From contig NZ_OY760916.1 of the NCBI RefSeq assembly GCF_963664075.1, positions 4,560,710-4,624,709 on the forward strand: a stretch of 64,000 nucleotides of DNA, in the 5' to 3' direction. Made by a program: the position numbers and the translations under genes. The DNA is from an uncultured Desulfobulbus sp. (GTDB taxonomy: Bacteria; Desulfobacterota; Desulfobulbia; Desulfobulbales; Desulfobulbaceae). Below are positions 53,139 through 61,285 of the stretch, in pieces. Numbering within the stretch: position 1 is the stretch's first letter; every line of letters begins with the position of its first letter. A model generated the notes under the pieces. The model had not been told where the DNA came from and did not search any database. It saw nothing but the letters and a program-made list of their open reading frames with translations.

Positions 53139-53540
53139 CTATTTTACCGAGATTAATTCGAGTTCTATCAACTTGGTAAACAGTTCATTGCGGACAACCG
53201 GCTTGGTAAGGTACGCATCACAGAGCGCTTCAAAGGACTTCATAACAGTGCTGATATCATTGGCCGCTGAGACCATGATTATCTTCGGGGCGATGCCGCT
53301 GATATTTAAAGGTGATTTCTCAAGTTCGCGAATTGTTTTGAGGGTTTCATGACCATTGGTTATGGGCATCATGATATCCAGGGTGATTAACTCATAGGGG
53401 GCATCCGTTTGCATGGCATGCTTGATAGCCTCGAGCCCCTCTTCACCACTCTCCGCAAGGTGGCATTCTCCATACATTTTCAGAAAGCTTTGAAGAAGCT
53501 TGGCACTGACTTGATCATCGTCAACAATAAGAATTTTCAT
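53139..53540 (-). CDS. CheY-like single-domain response regulator
   Basis: 133 residues forming a receiver domain only. The acidic pocket is D7-D8-D9 in ILIVDDDQ, the phosphoacceptor is D55 in LITLDIMMPI, the switch Ser is in IIMVSAANDI and the Lys is in YLTKPVVRNEL. No output domain. It could relay phosphate from one of the hybrid kinases or act by protein contact. No chemotaxis or kinase gene is adjacent, so its partner is unknown. Confidence 0.9.
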   Translation of the reverse strand: MKILIVDDDQVSAKLLQSFLKMYGECHLAESGEEGLEAIKHAMQTDAPYELITLDIMMPITNGHETLKTIRELEKSPLNISGIAPKIIMVSAANDISTVMKSFEALCDAYLTKPVVRNELFTKLIELELISVK

Positions 53541-53957
53541 GGTTTTCAGTACGCTCCGTTTGGGGGATAGAGACTTGCCTTGGTCCAGGGGGCAAAGTAG
53601 AGGTCAGCTCCAGGGCTGGTGGATGCGCCCCAGGCACTTGGGACGCACTCACTCTATCGCTATCATATACCTTTTGGCCGCTTCGATTCAAAAGATAATC
53701 AAATCTCAGTGGAAGCTGGAAGTGTATTCTGATTTTGTATAAATTTCGGACGTACCCACGCCTAATCGTATTGAGTGCACGCGGAAAACCCTCTGCTGTT
53801 GGATATGGCTTGCAGTCAAACTGTGAAGAAGGTGAGAGGGCGGCCGAATGCGGCTTGATGCTGAGGTGGGGGGGTAAATCTCCCGGAGGCTGGCTCTCCT
53901 CTGATTATGTTCGAGAAAGCAAATTATTTAAGAAAATTTGTAGATTGCGGTGCAAAA
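53541..53957. other. Gene-poor stretch before the PEP-CTERM terminator
   Basis: About 417 bases between the receiver gene start and a terminator, with no convincing gene or repeat. It must carry the promoter of the receiver gene. Confidence 0.45.
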
Positions 53958-53958
53958 T

Positions 53959-53996
53959 AAAAAAGGCAGAGCCTGAAGCGGCTCTGCCTTTTTTAT
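53959..53996 (-). terminator. Intrinsic terminator after the PEP-CTERM gene
   Basis: A perfect 15-bp stem, AAAAAAGGCAGAGCC (53959-53973) and GGCTCTGCCTTTTTT (53980-53994), with loop TGAAGC. It lies 17 bases beyond the minus-strand stop at 54013. Confidence 0.88.
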
Positions 53997-54012
53997 TCCA
54001 GTAAACTGAAAA

Positions 54013-54687
54013 TTATTTCCGCCTTCTGTTTGCAGCTGCAAGTCCGGCTGCTCCTGTGGCGAAGAGGAGCAGGGTGGTGGGCTCGGGCACCGGGGCCTCG
54101 GAGTTCGCCACACCAGCCACACCGACAGTGATGCCGTGCCAGCTTTCAGATGTATGGGTGATGCTGACCATATCATAGGATCCGGTCAGTTTGATGATGC
54201 CGTGAAGTTCACCAGAGCCGGTAAAACCTGTTGCGGTGATGTTGACAGGGGTGCCAGAGCCCCAGTAACCACTTCCATAACTGTCGATACTGATGGGGGT
54301 ATCGAAATTAACCACGTTGCCATTCCAGCTGTTCAGGGCAAAATAGGGATCAACGACCGTTTCTGAGAAAGTGAAGGTAATGGTGCCGCCGCCATACAAC
54401 TGGATGACATCGGTTGGTGTGGGGGCATTTTCAACTTCCCCATTGGTATAGGCCGTTCCAGACCAGTAATTCGCAGCCCCTGTATAGAGGTTCCAGGTTG
54501 ATCCGCCAGGGGTGTAGGTGACACCGATAGATTCTGTGCCAACGGTGATGTTGCCAAAGGCGCTGGTCGATGAGGATTGTTCTGGGCTCCAATCTGCCCA
54601 TGAAACGACTACTGCCTGTGCAGGGGCTGCAAGAAAGGTGGCGAGGGCAATTGTAAAACTGTATTTAATAAAACAATTATTCGTCAT
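54013..54687 (-). CDS. PEP-CTERM sorting domain protein
   Basis: 224 residues. The N-terminal signal peptide ends near APAQA. The body (about 27-195) is rich in beta strands and Gly/Ser/Thr and is not recognised. The C-terminus carries VPEPTTLLLFATGAAGLAAA followed by NRRRK, which is the PEP-CTERM tripartite signal processed by exosortase. Such proteins are anchored or exported in bacteria that make exopolysaccharide. No exosortase gene is in the window. Single gene with its own terminator. Confidence 0.9.
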   Translation of the reverse strand: MTNNCFIKYSFTIALATFLAAPAQAVVVSWADWSPEQSSSTSAFGNITVGTESIGVTYTPGGSTWNLYTGAANYWSGTAYTNGEVENAPTPTDVIQLYGGGTITFTFSETVVDPYFALNSWNGNVVNFDTPISIDSYGSGYWGSGTPVNITATGFTGSGELHGIIKLTGSYDMVSITHTSESWHGITVGVAGVANSEAPVPEPTTLLLFATGAAGLAAANRRRK

Positions 54688-55059
54688 TTTATGCTCCCTA
54701 GTCAGTTTGAATTGAACGTATCAAAGGTGAATTGAGTTGGCGTGAAAATGTTAAAAAGGGTTAATTTTTGTATGCAAATATAGCTCCAGGCCGGATATTG
54801 AAAATTTGCCCATTTTTCAGCTTTATTGCGCGTAATCTCCTTGAGCTGCAAATTCGTTTTCCATAAAAATGGAAAGAAATTCCGTAAATTCATAAAAACA
54901 GATCGCTGGAGGCGCAGCTTTTAGGTGATGTTTCCGGGATACACTGGAAATTATGCGACTAATCTGGTAACTGATCTCTGGCCAGCAGCATTGAGGGCAG
55001 TCAAACACAAGCCTGAACACGAGATGCATATGATTGAAATCTTTCATCGTAGAACAAAC
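54688..55059. other. Divergent intergenic region before pagL
   Basis: 372 bases, AT-rich near 54750-54900. It carries promoters for the PEP-CTERM gene and for the pagL-led cluster. The frame of pagL is open back to 54925, so a longer start is formally possible, but that part has no signal peptide character. No other feature seen. Confidence 0.45.
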
Positions 55060-55644
55060 ATGCTGAAACGGTTGTTATTGGGAGTTTATTGGGTTGCGTG
55101 CGGGGTGCAGGGGCTTCTGTTCTTTGCCCCCACAGCCCATGCTTGGGATGGCTCGCAGGACACATGGTCGTTGCACGGAGGCTACGGACAAAGCATACCG
55201 GGTTGGGGGAGAACTGAGCAACGCGTACAGACCCTCGATGTGGTTGGCCGCTACAGTCATGTAACCATTGATGATTTAGGATCGGGTTGGCTGACGGGAA
55301 AATTCTCAACCTTAATCGAGTTGCCGCTCTCTTTTGTTACAAGTCCTGAGAGTTCGATGATGGTGGGGCTCAATTTTCTCGCCTGCTATACCTTTACTGC
55401 CAACAGTGACTGGCAGCCCTACTTCTTCGGGGGCGGTGGGCCGGTCTATAGTTTTGCCGATATCCCTGGCATGGGTGCTCGCTGGAACGGCAATTATCAA
55501 TTTGGACTGGGCATACAGCAGCCTCTGGATGCTCAGAGGTCTCTTTTTATTGAAATGCGCTACCATCACATCTCAAACGCAGGAATGGAAGAGCCCAACG
55601 ATCCTTTGAATTCGCTCAAATTGCTTGTCGGTTTTTCCTTTTAA
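55060..55644 (+). CDS. pagL: PagL-like lipid A 3-O-deacylase / acyloxyacyl hydrolase
   Basis: 194 residues from the ATG at 55060; in-frame ATGs at 55024 and 55030 are possible. The signal peptide probably ends at AHA before WDGSQD. The remainder alternates as outer-membrane beta strands (WSLHGGYGQSI, FFGGGGPVYSF, YQFGLGIQQPL). The catalytic His-x-Ser-Asn of PagL is present as H170-I-S172-N173 in RYHHISNAG, and the protein ends in an aromatic residue as OMPs do. PagL removes the 3-O acyl chain from lipid A. It leads the run of plus-strand acyl-related genes. Confidence 0.85.
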   Translation: MLKRLLLGVYWVACGVQGLLFFAPTAHAWDGSQDTWSLHGGYGQSIPGWGRTEQRVQTLDVVGRYSHVTIDDLGSGWLTGKFSTLIELPLSFVTSPESSMMVGLNFLACYTFTANSDWQPYFFGGGGPVYSFADIPGMGARWNGNYQFGLGIQQPLDAQRSLFIEMRYHHISNAGMEEPNDPLNSLKLLVGFSF

Positions 55645-55663
55645 CAGATGGATATTGTAGAAC

Positions 55664-56113
55664 ATGGATGCTGATACGGACACACAAACAAAACCAGAAA
55701 AGCAAGCCCAATCAATCACCGATGGCCTGCATACCTTAAATTATCGGGCCAATGATTCCGGCCAGATCGGCACAGAAACCCATGATAGCTGGCAGCCGGT
55801 TAATGAAGTCAATCAGCAGGCCTGGGAAGAGATCGAACGCCATATTCGCCAAGCCACGGACAAAATCGTTTCTGGTCGAGCAAGCTGTCTCTATTATTAC
55901 ATGGTGGCCAATCAGATGAATCCCTCTCTGTTGGCCAGCTATACCAGGCAACCACTGTGGAAGGTCTATCTCCATCTGCGCCCGTTTTTTTTCAATCGTC
56001 TTTCCAGTGAACAGCTTGCGCCCTATGCGACCGTGTTTCAGGTTGCTGCAGCGGATTTACTGGCCGGACGTCTTCTGCCAGCTGTTTACCACACGACTAG
56101 ACGAGATGACTGA
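55664..56113 (+). CDS. Unrecognised small protein beside BtrH-like gene
   Basis: 149 residues, not recognised. The first 55 residues are polar and probably flexible. The rest is predicted helical, with WEEIERHIRQATDKIVSGRA, then SCLYYYMVANQMNP and WKVYLHLRPFFFNRLSSEQL. It has no signal peptide and no membrane segment. It starts 19 bases after pagL and overlaps the BtrH-like gene by 8 bases, so it is translationally coupled to it. A partner or accessory subunit of the BtrH-like protein is the simplest idea. Confidence 0.65.
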   Translation: MDADTDTQTKPEKQAQSITDGLHTLNYRANDSGQIGTETHDSWQPVNEVNQQAWEEIERHIRQATDKIVSGRASCLYYYMVANQMNPSLLASYTRQPLWKVYLHLRPFFFNRLSSEQLAPYATVFQVAAADLLAGRLLPAVYHTTRRDD

Positions 56114-57128
56114 ACATATCCATTTAGACTTTCCGCATAAGCAGGCAGCCCATTGTGAAAGTGGGGTCGTCGCCAATCTCCTCAGCAACCAGGGGATTGC
56201 CCTCTCCGAGGCAACCGCTTTTGGTATGGGGGGCGGGCTTTTTTTCGCCTACCTGCCTTTTATCCGGCTCAATCATTTGCCGATGGTCACCTATCGAGGT
56301 ATGGCTGGTTCTCTGCTTAAAACGATCTCCAAGATTTCTGGCTTTACGCTTGCGACGCAAAGTTTCTCCAAGCCGGAAAAAGCAATGGAGGCCCTTGACA
56401 GAAAACTGGCAGAATCCATTCCGGTGGGCCTGCAGACCGGTGTATTCTGGCTGCCCTACTTCCCCAAAGCCCTTCGCTTCCATTTTAATGCCCATAACCT
56501 TGTTGTCTATGGCAAGCAGGGCAATGACTATCTGATCAGCGATCCGGTTTTTCCGGAGCCGGTACGGTGTGCGGCCGAGGATCTGGCCAAGGCCCGATTT
56601 GCTGCAGGAGCACTGGCTCCCAAGGGGAAAATGTACCATTTCTCCCAGGTGAACAGGGAGTTTGATAGGCGTCGTGCCATCATTCAAGGGATCGATATGG
56701 TCACTAAGATGATGCTCGGCAGCCCCTTCCCCCTGATCGGGGTGAAAGGGATGCGTTTTCTTGCCGGTCGTCTTGCTGCCTGGCCCAGGCGGCTGGGGAG
56801 CGAAAAAGCCGATCTTCACCTTGGCCATGTGGTGCGAATGCAGGAGGAGATCGGTACCGGTGGCGGTGGATTTCGTTTTATGTATGCCGCCTTTTTGCAG
56901 GAAAGTGCCAGCCTTTTTGAGGACGACCAGCTCAGAGGATGCGCCAAGGGGCTTATAGAAGCCGGGGATCAGTGGCGTGGCTTTGCGGTCATGGCTGCCC
57001 GCATATGCAAAAAACGGGAGAAACCCGGCGATAGCTATGTCGCAGCTGCTGAGCACCTTCGCCATTGTGCTGAGCTTGAAGAGCAGGTTTTTACCTCCTT
57101 GCGGGCCTGGGTGCGTCAGGTTTCATGA
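56106..57128 (+). CDS. BtrH N-terminal domain protein (cysteine acyltransferase/protease fold)
   Basis: 340 residues from the ATG at 56106. The N-terminal domain (about 10-160) matches the BtrH/C39-like papain fold: C17 in AAHCESGVVANLL, H130 in FNAHNLVVYG and D146 in YLISDPVFP form a plausible triad. BtrH in butirosin synthesis transfers an acyl group from an ACP to an amine. The C-terminal helical region (about 165-335) resembles the DUF4872 part that follows it. An ACP gene and a ketosynthase gene lie 3 kb downstream, fitting an ACP-dependent acyl transfer. Its stop overlaps the ABC ATPase start (ATGA). Confidence 0.75.
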   Translation: MTEHIHLDFPHKQAAHCESGVVANLLSNQGIALSEATAFGMGGGLFFAYLPFIRLNHLPMVTYRGMAGSLLKTISKISGFTLATQSFSKPEKAMEALDRKLAESIPVGLQTGVFWLPYFPKALRFHFNAHNLVVYGKQGNDYLISDPVFPEPVRCAAEDLAKARFAAGALAPKGKMYHFSQVNREFDRRRAIIQGIDMVTKMMLGSPFPLIGVKGMRFLAGRLAAWPRRLGSEKADLHLGHVVRMQEEIGTGGGGFRFMYAAFLQESASLFEDDQLRGCAKGLIEAGDQWRGFAVMAARICKKREKPGDSYVAAAEHLRHCAELEEQVFTSLRAWVRQVS

Positions 57129-57895
57129 AGTTGCCGCAGGAGTATAGTGAAGATGTGGCTATTGCAGCAGAGGCGCTGTGCAGACAGTACAAAGGACAGC
57201 CCGAACCGGCCCTTGATGGTTTGAGTCTCTCCATAAAAAAAGGGGAGTTTTATGGACTGCTCGGCCCCAATGGTGCGGGAAAAACCACGATTATGTCGAT
57301 TCTTGCCGGGTTACAGCTTCCGGACTCCGGCAGTGTCCGTATCCATGGGATGGGCTATGGGCGGCATGCCCGGGTCATTAAAACCAAAATTGGGATTGTG
57401 CCCCAGGATCTGGCGCTCTATCAGCGGTTGAGTGGCCAGGAAAATATGTGGTATTTTGCCCGCTTGCTTGGGATGAGCCGGCAGGAGGCCTCGGCTAGAA
57501 TTCAAGAGAGTCTCGAGTTAACTCAGCTCCAGGATCGGGCAATGCAACCGGTGCAGACCTATTCCGGCGGTATGAAACGCCGCCTGAATTTAGCCATTGG
57601 CCTGCTCAATGATCCCTGGATTCTGTTTCTTGATGAGCCTACGGTCGGGGTCGATACCCAGTCTCGCCATCTCATCCACCAGCAATTGGGCCACCTCCAT
57701 CAGAAGGGGACGACCATTCTCTATACCACCCATTACCTGGAAGAGGCCCAGGAGCTTTGCTCACGAATAGCGATTGTTGATCACGGCAGGATGCTCGAAG
57801 AAGGGACGCCCAAGGAGCTACTCAAAGGCTCCGCTCACCGAAACCTGGAAGAATACTTTATTTGCCTGACCGGGCATCACCTTCGGGATGCTTGA
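57125..57895 (+). CDS. ABC-2 type exporter ATP-binding protein
   Basis: 256 residues. Walker A is GPNGAGKTTI, the Q loop is GIVPQDLALY, the signature is YSGGMKRRLNLA, Walker B is ILFLDEPTVGVD and the switch His is in TILYTTHYLEEA. This matches the ATPases of ABC-2 exporters for lipids, polyketides or drugs (CcmA/NodI type). It is coupled to the BtrH-like gene upstream and followed two bases later by its permease. Confidence 0.93.
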   Translation: MKLPQEYSEDVAIAAEALCRQYKGQPEPALDGLSLSIKKGEFYGLLGPNGAGKTTIMSILAGLQLPDSGSVRIHGMGYGRHARVIKTKIGIVPQDLALYQRLSGQENMWYFARLLGMSRQEASARIQESLELTQLQDRAMQPVQTYSGGMKRRLNLAIGLLNDPWILFLDEPTVGVDTQSRHLIHQQLGHLHQKGTTILYTTHYLEEAQELCSRIAIVDHGRMLEEGTPKELLKGSAHRNLEEYFICLTGHHLRDA

Positions 57896-57897
57896 CC

Positions 57898-59166
57898 ATG
57901 CGGACCATTTTGACGACTGCTCTCAAAGAATTACTGCTGCTTACCCGTGACTATGCAGGGCTGCTGGTACTGTTTCTCATGCCGGTTACCCTGGTGGTGA
58001 TCATCACGCTTGTCCAGGAGAATATTCTCCAGCTTTCCGGCCAGCGGCCAACTGAAATCTGTGTCCAGAACCAAGATCAGGGACCCTTTGCCCAGGCGAT
58101 GGAATCCTACCTTGAGACTGCCCATTTGCAGGTCACGCAATGGAAAACAACCACCAGTGAACTGCGTCAAGCCGTGACCGCCGGCAGGTGTCAGGCAGGG
58201 CTCATTTTGGCCCAGGATACATCGACGCAGCTGGAAGAGCATATCGATCAGCGACTCACCGACACCTCTGGTGCGAGTGATTCCGTCACCGCGCTTTCTC
58301 TCGATCTGTTTTTTGATCCCGCGACCATGGTTGGGTTTCGGGCCGGAGTTTTTGCCCGAGTCCAGATGGCGGCGCAGGCGGCCGAGCTTGAGATTAAAGG
58401 TACTCGTTTAGGGGCACTCTTATCCCCGCAGGCAGCAGGGCCGGCGGGTGCGCAGGACGTCGCAGTCAGCCCCAACCTGCGGGAAATGTTTAGCTCAAAG
58501 CTGACCACTGTGACAGAGCAGGCAGGGCGTTCGAGTCAATCAACCATGGCGGAGGTGCTCAACCCCGTCGACCGCAATGTTCCCGCCTGGGCCCTGTTTG
58601 GCATGTTTTTTACCGTCATTCCCATTGCCGGAACAATTTTGACAGAGCGACAGAGTGGGATAGCGCTGCGCCTGACTGCCATGCCGGTTTCACCGATTGG
58701 GTTACTTGCTGGAAAGATGCTTGCGTATCTGGGGGTCTGCACGGTGCAATTTATCCTCATTGCCCTGGTTGGGATGTATCTCTTTCCTCAGCTGGGGCTG
58801 CAAGCCTTTAGCCTGCCTGCCAACCCATGGAACCTGCTGTTGCCGGTTTGCACAAGCAGTCTGGCAGCCTGTGGTTTTGGGGTTTGGCTTGGTTCATTCT
58901 GCCGTTCCTACGAGCAGGCCTCAACCCTGGGAGCCACCGCCGTGGTCGCTGCTGCGGCCATGGGGGGGATTATGGTCCCGGTGTATGCCATGCCCCCTCT
59001 GATGCAGCAACTCAGTATACTCTCCCCGCTTAATTGGGCTATCACCTGTTTTTCCGATCTGTTGATTCGAGGAAATCCGTTGATGAGCACCATAAACGAT
59101 CAGGGGCGTCTGGTAGCCTTTTCCCTTATCATGTTGATTCTCTCCTGGAAAAGAGCGTACAAATGA
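57898..59166 (+). CDS. ABC-2 type exporter permease
   Basis: 422 residues from the ATG at 57898. The first membrane segment (about 18-40) is followed by a long extracytoplasmic domain (about 45-235). Five more segments follow (about 240-260, 285-310, 320-345, 350-375, 395-415), the usual layout of YhgE/LinJ-type ABC-2 permeases. LTERQSGIALRLTAMPVSPIGLLAGKML is the typical intracellular coupling segment. With the ATPase upstream it forms an exporter, probably for the product of the neighbouring acyl enzymes. Confidence 0.9.
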   Translation: MRTILTTALKELLLLTRDYAGLLVLFLMPVTLVVIITLVQENILQLSGQRPTEICVQNQDQGPFAQAMESYLETAHLQVTQWKTTTSELRQAVTAGRCQAGLILAQDTSTQLEEHIDQRLTDTSGASDSVTALSLDLFFDPATMVGFRAGVFARVQMAAQAAELEIKGTRLGALLSPQAAGPAGAQDVAVSPNLREMFSSKLTTVTEQAGRSSQSTMAEVLNPVDRNVPAWALFGMFFTVIPIAGTILTERQSGIALRLTAMPVSPIGLLAGKMLAYLGVCTVQFILIALVGMYLFPQLGLQAFSLPANPWNLLLPVCTSSLAACGFGVWLGSFCRSYEQASTLGATAVVAAAAMGGIMVPVYAMPPLMQQLSILSPLNWAITCFSDLLIRGNPLMSTINDQGRLVAFSLIMLILSWKRAYK

Positions 59167-59246
59167 GGTATGTAATCTCAGCTGAATATGTGTATATGAT
59201 CTTGACTATACTGGAAAAAATGTAACTGACAAAAGGGGGTCTTCTC

Positions 59247-59702
59247 ATGAGAAGTGGTCTTGCCGGTATTGCAGCCCTGTCTATGGTTCTGTTCATGCTT
59301 GTTGGTTGTGTGGGCACAAATACAAAGGGAAGCAGCACCAATGCTGAGCAAAATACAGCAGCTGAGCCTGCCGATGGAATACAACACGTCAAAGGGATCA
59401 ATGGTTGGGAAGGGGATATCATCGGTACCCCTGCACGGGGCAGCTCATTTAACAAATTGAAAATCGGTATGAGCTTGAAACAGGTGACAGATTTGATCGG
59501 CGAGCCCAGCGATCAAGGGGCCTATATAACTGGCAAGTCATTTATCCCCTTTTATTTTGGCAGCGATATGCACCGCACAGAGTTGGTGTATGAGCACAAA
59601 GGACGTCTCATTTTTGCTGGCGGCTCAGCCTTTGGTGACTATGCTGCCTATAACCTGATAACCATCACCCATAATCCTCATGAGGGGAAATATCTTCAGT
59701 AA
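59247..59702 (+). CDS. BamE-like lipoprotein in the acyl cluster
   Basis: 151 residues. Signal peptide with lipobox MLVGC (Cys21), then a low-complexity polar linker (about 22-60) and a domain with LKIGMSLKQVTDLIGEPSDQ, the SmpA/BamE-type pattern, ending in a beta-rich part (TELVYEHKGRLIFAGG). It is probably an outer-membrane lipoprotein. It sits 80 bases after the permease gene and before the ACP gene, so it may help place the exported product in the outer membrane. A paralogue-like lipoprotein is at 43977. Confidence 0.7.
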   Translation: MRSGLAGIAALSMVLFMLVGCVGTNTKGSSTNAEQNTAAEPADGIQHVKGINGWEGDIIGTPARGSSFNKLKIGMSLKQVTDLIGEPSDQGAYITGKSFIPFYFGSDMHRTELVYEHKGRLIFAGGSAFGDYAAYNLITITHNPHEGKYLQ

Positions 59703-59814
59703 GATGATTGCCGATTGAGGGCTACAGAGCACAGAAAAATTCGAAACGTTCTCAGCGTATTCTGCAGATGAGTATTGTGGGGTAATTGCTGAGCATGGAC
59801 TGACGTGATGGGGT

Positions 59815-60159
59815 ATGGGCAATGCAGACAACGCATCCATGCCCCTTTGTACTTTTGAGGAATTAGAACGACTTATGGGATTAGATAACCTCGAACGCGA
59901 ACTTCTTGAGGCCATCTGCAGTACGTGTAACTTGCAGGATGTCGATATTGCATCAATTCAGGCAGCTGATCCGTTGATTGGGCCTGATTCAGCGCTGGGT
60001 ATCGACTCGCTTGATGCCTTGGAAATTGTTGTGATGGTGCAAAAAGAATACGGTGTTCGCATTGAATCGGAAAATACCAGCCGCATAGTTTTGGAATCAG
60101 TGGCAACACTGGCTGCACATATTCGCAAACACTCGCCGCAGTTTTCTACACCACAGTAA
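59815..60159 (+). CDS. Acyl carrier protein of the ketosynthase cluster
   Basis: 114 residues from the ATG at 59815. The phosphopantetheine serine is S65 in ALGIDSLDALEIVVMV, followed by YGVRIESENTSRIVLESV. The first 20 residues are extra compared with typical ACPs; a start at 59875 (MGLDNLERELLEAI) would give the usual 94-residue form but has a weaker ribosome-site spacing. It differs clearly from the ACP at 50648. The FabH-like gene converges on it and overlaps its end by 14 bases. Confidence 0.85.
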   Translation: MGNADNASMPLCTFEELERLMGLDNLERELLEAICSTCNLQDVDIASIQAADPLIGPDSALGIDSLDALEIVVMVQKEYGVRIESENTSRIVLESVATLAAHIRKHSPQFSTPQ

Positions 60160-61282
60160 GTAAGATATATCCAGCTGCAAATCGCCCACTTTCAGGAATA
60201 AACCCCAGAATACGCTCTCCCGGCCGGAGTCGGCCCGAATGCAAGAGTTCTTCCAGCATAATATAAAATGAAGCGGAACCGGTGTTGCCCTTGCTCGCTA
60301 AGTTGGTAAACCAGCGTTCTTGAGGGAGAGCAAAACCGATGGCTTCGAGCTGGTGTGCCAGGGGCTCTCGAAAAAAGGCTGAAGAGTAGTGTGGTAAAAA
60401 CCAGTCAATCTGGTCCGGTGTTAACCCGTGCTTGGCAATGATGGGTGGCAGAGCGTCACCGACAAGAGCCGACAAGACTTCACGGTTAAGAAGCTTGGCA
60501 TCCTGCTTGATAGTCAAGATCCCCCCGGATTGATGACCTCTTCTCCAGCTTTCACGCCAGCCAACGGTCTGACCGTTGCTCTTTTTACTGCAGCCAGCAT
60601 ACATGCAGGTCTCCAAACGGTGCGCCTGGGAGGTCAGTTCTATCCAGTCAATCCGTAGGTTGCAGGCTCCACGTGGTTCCCGCTCGATGAGGGCTGCGCC
60701 CGCACCATCGGAAAGCATCCAACGCAGAAATTGTTCCTCAAAGGAAAAGGCGGGGTGGCTGGATTCCTCCTGGCTGGCCTGTTGGCTGCATACCTGATTG
60801 AAGAAGTCCGTGCGCATGTAGGATGAGGCCAGCTCTGAACCCGTGGTGAGCGCAAACGATGCTGATCCAAGGGCAACCGCCATCGCTCCGTATTTCATCG
60901 CCATTATTCCGGAAAGACAGATCCCGGCAGTACTGACAACCTCGCAGGGGAACTCGCCCAATTCGCCATGGACCATGGAGGCGTGCCCGGGCATAAGCTG
61001 ATCCGGTGAAGAGGTTCCACAGGCTAGGCAGGGGCTTTCTGCAGCAGAGGGAAGCTCGAGTTTGCGGATGGCATCCGCTGTGAGCTGGGCATTTGTGTGG
61101 GTGGGAGCACCGCTTTTTTTGTCTATGGCGTAATAGCGGCTTTGAATACCGTTGCTGGTGAGTATCTTGCTCTTGGTCCGATTGGAAATGCGATCGACCG
61201 GACCGAGGTAGCGTTCGATGTCATCGTTTGCTACAGGATCACCAGGAAGAAAAGAGGCGAGATTGGTAATGTATACGTTCAT
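60146..61282 (-). CDS. FabH-like 3-oxoacyl-ACP synthase III
   Basis: 378 residues with a complete thiolase-fold triad: C122 in STAGICLSGIMAMK, H298 in FLPHYSSAFF and N333 in SKGNTGSASFYI. It would start or extend an acyl chain on an ACP, or make an ester or other condensation as some KAS III relatives do. HYSS and GNTGSAS differ from housekeeping FabH (HQAN, GNTSAAS), as in secondary-metabolism KAS III. It is the last gene of a minus-strand run with radical SAM genes (3-base gap to the one upstream), and the ACP facing it is the likely partner. Confidence 0.85.
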   Translation of the reverse strand: MNVYITNLASFLPGDPVANDDIERYLGPVDRISNRTKSKILTSNGIQSRYYAIDKKSGAPTHTNAQLTADAIRKLELPSAAESPCLACGTSSPDQLMPGHASMVHGELGEFPCEVVSTAGICLSGIMAMKYGAMAVALGSASFALTTGSELASSYMRTDFFNQVCSQQASQEESSHPAFSFEEQFLRWMLSDGAGAALIEREPRGACNLRIDWIELTSQAHRLETCMYAGCSKKSNGQTVGWRESWRRGHQSGGILTIKQDAKLLNREVLSALVGDALPPIIAKHGLTPDQIDWFLPHYSSAFFREPLAHQLEAIGFALPQERWFTNLASKGNTGSASFYIMLEELLHSGRLRPGERILGFIPESGRFAAGYILLTVV

Positions 61283-61285
61283 CAG

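Noticed and set aside
53735..54004. An 89-codon plus-strand frame before the PEP-CTERM gene
   Set aside because: It runs into the terminator hairpin, has no ribosome site and no family resemblance.
56124..57065. A 313-codon open frame on the minus strand opposite the BtrH-like gene
   Set aside because: The plus-strand frame has coupled neighbours on both sides and a catalytic triad; the mirror product is basic and featureless.
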